Origin: an uncultured Clostridia bacterium
GTDB lineage: Bacteria > Bacillota > Clostridia > TANB77 > CAG-508
Length of the DNA: 14,659 nucleotides
NCBI GenBank assembly: GCA_944388635.1
Contig: CALXJN010000112.1
Coordinates: 1-14,659, forward strand
Direction: 5' to 3'
The translations under genes and the position numbers were made by a program. Shown here piece by piece: positions 12,674 through 14,659 of this stretch; the stretch's first letter is position 1, and every line of letters starts with the position of its first letter. The notes under the pieces were generated by a model. That model had not been told where the DNA came from, searched no databases, and saw nothing but the letters and a program-made list of their open reading frames with translations.

Positions 12674-14095
12674 ATGAGAGGAAAAATTAATGAAGAATGT
12701 GGAGTATTTGGAGTTTATTCAAAAGAGCCTAAAGACCAATTAGCATATATGATAGATGTAGGAATTTCAGCACTCCAACATAGAGGAGAAGAAAGCTGCG
12801 GAATAGCAATAAATAGAGACGGTTTAATAACATTTAGAAAAGACTTAGGACTAGTATCAAAAGTATTTCCAAAACACGTTTTAGATGAATTACCAGAAGG
12901 AAAAATGGGAATTGGACATGTTAGATATTCTACAACAGGAGAGGCCAGAAAAGAAAATGCTCAACCTATGGTAATAAGACATAAAAAGGGAAACTTAGCA
13001 ATAGTACATAATGGAAATATAACAAACGCATATGAACTTAGAAAAGAAATGGAAGAAAATGGAGCAATATTTACAACAACAACAGATACAGAAGTTATAT
13101 GCCATGTTATAGTACAAGAAAGATTAAAAACAGATTCTATCGAGGAAGCGGTAGAAAATACGATGAAAAGGTTAAAAGGTTCATATGCATTAATAATCAT
13201 GACTTCAACAAAGTTACTTGCAGTTAGAGATCCACAAGGATTTAAACCACTTTGTATAGGAAAAACAGAAAACAGAACAGTTTTTGCTTCAGAAAGTTGT
13301 GCTTTAGATATTACTGGTGCAGAATTTATAAGAGATGTAAATCCAGGAGAAATAGTTATTGTAACAAATAACGAAATGACATCAATACAGACAAGTACTG
13401 ATGCACCAAAGGGATTATGCTCATTTGAATATATATATTTCGCAAGACCTGATTCTATAGTAGACGGTATAAGCGTACATAAATTTAGAGAAGATGCTGG
13501 TAGATGTCTTGCAAAACAAGCACCAGTGGAAGCTGATATTGTCGCAGGTGTGCCTGATTCAGGCTTAGATGCAGCTCTTGGCTTTTCTAAAGAATCTGGA
13601 ATACATTATGATATTGCATTTACAAAGAGCAAATATATAGGTAGAACATTTATACAAAATGCACAAGATAAAAGAAATGAACTTGTTGGCTTAAAGCTAA
13701 ACCCTATAAAAGATGTTGTAAGAGGACAAAGAATTGTTTTAATTGATGATTCAATTGTTAGAGGCACAACAATAAGAAAAATTATTGCAGTCTTAAGAAG
13801 AGCAGGAGCTAAAGAGGTACATTTAAGAATCGCATCACCTGCATTTATTGATGCTTGCTATTTTGGAACTGATATTGATAATAAAGAAAACTTAATAACA
13901 TATAATAGAACTGTAGAAGATATACGTGAATTAATTGGAGCTGATAGCTTAGAATATTTAAGCTTAGATAGTTTAAAAGAAATAACAAAAGATTGCAAGA
14001 TTCCAAATCTTTGTACAGGATGTTTTACAGGTAAGTATCCTGTAGAAGTTCCAGCAGAGATAAGAAAAAATACATTTGAAGAGATAAAATTTTAA
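12674..14095 (+). CDS. purF: Amidophosphoribosyltransferase (PurF), iron-sulfur type
   Basis: PurF carries out the first committed step of purine synthesis, moving ammonia from glutamine to PRPP. The 473-residue product starts at ATG 12674, chosen because GGAGG (12664-12668) lies five bases upstream and the TTG at 12662 overlaps that site. The N-terminal nucleophile is C9 in INEECGVFG, implying removal of an 8-residue propeptide. The glutaminase domain (RYSTTGE, NGNIT, TTTDTEV) is followed by the phosphoribosyl domain with the PRPP motif VLIDDSIVRGTT near 355-366. C249, C395, C447 and C450 match the four cysteines that hold the oxygen-sensitive [4Fe-4S] cluster in Bacillus PurF, so that regulated form is expected. 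It stands as a single gene, unlike the usual pur operon, unless neighbours lie elsewhere. Confidence 0.97.
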   Translation: MRGKINEECGVFGVYSKEPKDQLAYMIDVGISALQHRGEESCGIAINRDGLITFRKDLGLVSKVFPKHVLDELPEGKMGIGHVRYSTTGEARKENAQPMVIRHKKGNLAIVHNGNITNAYELRKEMEENGAIFTTTTDTEVICHVIVQERLKTDSIEEAVENTMKRLKGSYALIIMTSTKLLAVRDPQGFKPLCIGKTENRTVFASESCALDITGAEFIRDVNPGEIVIVTNNEMTSIQTSTDAPKGLCSFEYIYFARPDSIVDGISVHKFREDAGRCLAKQAPVEADIVAGVPDSGLDAALGFSKESGIHYDIAFTKSKYIGRTFIQNAQDKRNELVGLKLNPIKDVVRGQRIVLIDDSIVRGTTIRKIIAVLRRAGAKEVHLRIASPAFIDACYFGTDIDNKENLITYNRTVEDIRELIGADSLEYLSLDSLKEITKDCKIPNLCTGCFTGKYPVEVPAEIRKNTFEEIKF

Positions 14096-14098
14096 AGT

Positions 14099-14156
14099 GA
14101 GAATACTGGAAAGTTTGTGTAAAATGGCAAACTCACATAAACTCTCCAATATTCTC
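14099..14156 (+). terminator. First hairpin after purF
   Basis: GAGAATA-CT-GGA-A-AGTTT (from 14099) pairs with AAACT-C-TCC-AA-TATTCTC (to 14156), an interrupted stem of about 18 pairs starting 4 bp after the stop. Its right side (14125-14158) is similar to 6307-6340. A real U-tail is absent; the following hairpin supplies it. Confidence 0.55.
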
Positions 14157-14159
14157 TTT

Positions 14160-14205
14160 AAAGTAATAAAAAATCCCCATTTTGTTGGGGATTTTTTATT
14201 ACTTT
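14160..14205. terminator. Strong bidirectional terminator between purF and the XRE gene
   Basis: A perfect 20-bp stem (AAAGTAATAAAAAATCCCCA, 14160-14179, with its complement 14186-14205), 6-base loop, and T-runs on both strands. The stop of the minus-strand XRE gene lies inside the right arm. Confidence 0.92.
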
Positions 14206-14414
14206 TTTCTCGAATATGGTTTTATTTCATCTGTCATTTCTAAAAGATAGTCAATGCTTGTATTATAAAATATAGCCAATTTTTTTAAGGCATCTATTGG
14301 AATTTGCCTTTTACCTGATTCATATTGTTGGTATGTGTTTTGCTTACAGTTTAATAACTCTGCAAGTTCTGCTTGCTTTATATCTCTATCTTCTCGCATA
14401 CTTTTTAATCTCAT
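14199..14414 (-). CDS. XRE-family (Cro/CI-type) transcriptional repressor
   Basis: The 71-residue protein is a single HTH_3 domain: MRLKSMREDRDIKQAELAEL, then the recognition part NCKQNTYQQYESGKRQIPID, and a family-typical tail ALKKLAIFYNTSIDYLLEMTDE. It is as short as many prophage or toxin-antitoxin-associated regulators and has no effector domain. AAAGGTGAT precedes the ATG at 14414. Its upstream region holds three matching 7-N5-7 dyads (14440-14512), the expected site pattern of an XRE dimer, so it probably represses itself and a rightward promoter (14459-14486). Whatever is under that promoter lies past 14659. The gene overlaps the strong terminator after purF. Confidence 0.9.
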   Translation of the reverse strand: MRLKSMREDRDIKQAELAELLNCKQNTYQQYESGKRQIPIDALKKLAIFYNTSIDYLLEMTDEIKPYSRKK

Positions 14415-14439
14415 TTACATCACCTTTATAAATTATAAA

Positions 14440-14512
14440 ATATCTCAAAAAGAGATATTGACTTATATCTCAATATGTGATATATTGTAGAAAATATCTC
14501 AAATTGAGATTT
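14440..14512. promoter_or_regulatory. Three operator copies, ATATCTC-N5-GAGATAT
   Basis: O1 (14440-14458) is ATATCTC-AAAAA-GAGATAT, a perfect 7-bp dyad. O2 (14465-14483) is ATATCTC-AATAT-GTGATAT, one mismatch. O3 (14494-14512) is ATATCTC-AAATT-GAGATTT, one mismatch. Centres are 25 and 29 bp apart. O1 is next to a TATAAT (complement of 14432-14437) that would drive the XRE gene; O2 fills the spacer of the rightward promoter. This fits lambda-like cooperative control by the XRE protein. Confidence 0.85.
14459..14486 (+). promoter_or_regulatory. Rightward promoter covered by operator O2
   Basis: TTGACT (14459-14464), a 16-bp spacer and TATATT (14481-14486) with extended -10 TG (14478-14479). 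O2 occupies the spacer and the start of the -10, so binding would block RNA polymerase. Confidence 0.65.
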
Positions 14513-14517
14513 TCTCT

Positions 14518-14588
14518 TTATGGTTGGAAATCAAAATGGTTTTGGTTTTGTTTGGTTTTGACTTTAGCCATTTGGTTTCTAACCATAA
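14518..14588 (+). other. GGTTTT-rich stem-loop downstream of the repressed promoter
   Basis: TTATGGTTGGAAA (14518-14530) pairs with TTTCTAACCATAA (14576-14588): 12 bp plus one G-U. The loop is strikingly rich in GGTTTT units. It would be in the 5' leader of the rightward transcript. The window ends at 14659 with no gene start that I can support. Confidence 0.5.
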
Positions 14589-14659
14589 GGGGAAAAGATA
14601 ACTTTATTTATTAAGTAATTGGATAAAGCTTTTAAATCGAAATTTAAATAAGAACTAGG

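Noticed and set aside
14520..14561. 13-codon open frame (MVGNQNGFGFVWF) after the rightward promoter
   Set aside because: No ribosome binding site precedes it; it merely reads the GGTTTT-rich loop.

Overview
The window is AT-rich DNA (roughly 30% G+C by eye, not counted) from a spore-forming, Gram-positive member of the Clostridia, most likely an uncultured or gut-type lineage. The evidence is strong AGGAGG-type ribosome binding sites, several TTG starts, an adjacent spoIIGA-sigE sporulation pair, a manganese-dependent (family II) pyrophosphatase, a Bacillus-type iron-sulfur PurF, a DUF1540 protein and a Gram-positive-style prepilin. No tRNA, rRNA, CRISPR array, transposase or phage gene was seen.

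Layout. Positions 1-309 hold the 3' end of a surface or prepilin-like gene. Positions 324-2318 hold an AAA+ ATPase gene (DUF4143 type) bracketed by two inverted copies of a ~215-bp quasi-palindromic element. Positions 2358-5437 look like an operon: deoD (frame-shifted), ppaC and pgi. A second palindromic element and a small DUF1540 gene on the minus strand follow (5450-5797). Positions 6000-6224 encode a mini zinc-ribbon/HTH protein, followed by a structured intergenic stretch with a possible pseudoknot. A minus-strand RluA-type pseudouridine synthase diverges from a plus-strand unit of a prepilin-like protein and RNase HII (7363-8431). A frame-shifted TetR regulator lies on the minus strand (8612-9188), followed by spoIIGA (frame-shifted) and sigE (9452-11079). 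A minus-strand M15-like peptidase with a peptidoglycan-binding domain, a flavin reductase, purF and a minus-strand XRE repressor with three operator copies close the window.

How it works together. SpoIIGA is the membrane protease that activates pro-sigma-E, so the 9380-11079 block is the early mother-cell switch of sporulation. Its promoter has a 21-bp spacer and a 0A-box-like -35 region, recalling the long-spacer Spo0A-driven spoIIG promoter of Bacillus. DeoD (purine salvage), PpaC (pyrophosphate removal), PGI (glycolysis) and PurF (first step of purine synthesis) are housekeeping metabolism. The accessory interest lies in the paired palindromic elements around the ATPase gene, the REP/pseudoknot-like intergenic sequence, and the XRE operator array controlling something rightward beyond the window.

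Caution: three genes (deoD, the TetR gene, spoIIGA) each carry one frameshift of the same phase, one extra base or two missing. All regain family-like length if corrected. This could be real decay, but three in 15 kb including an essential sporulation gene also fits consensus errors in the assembly.
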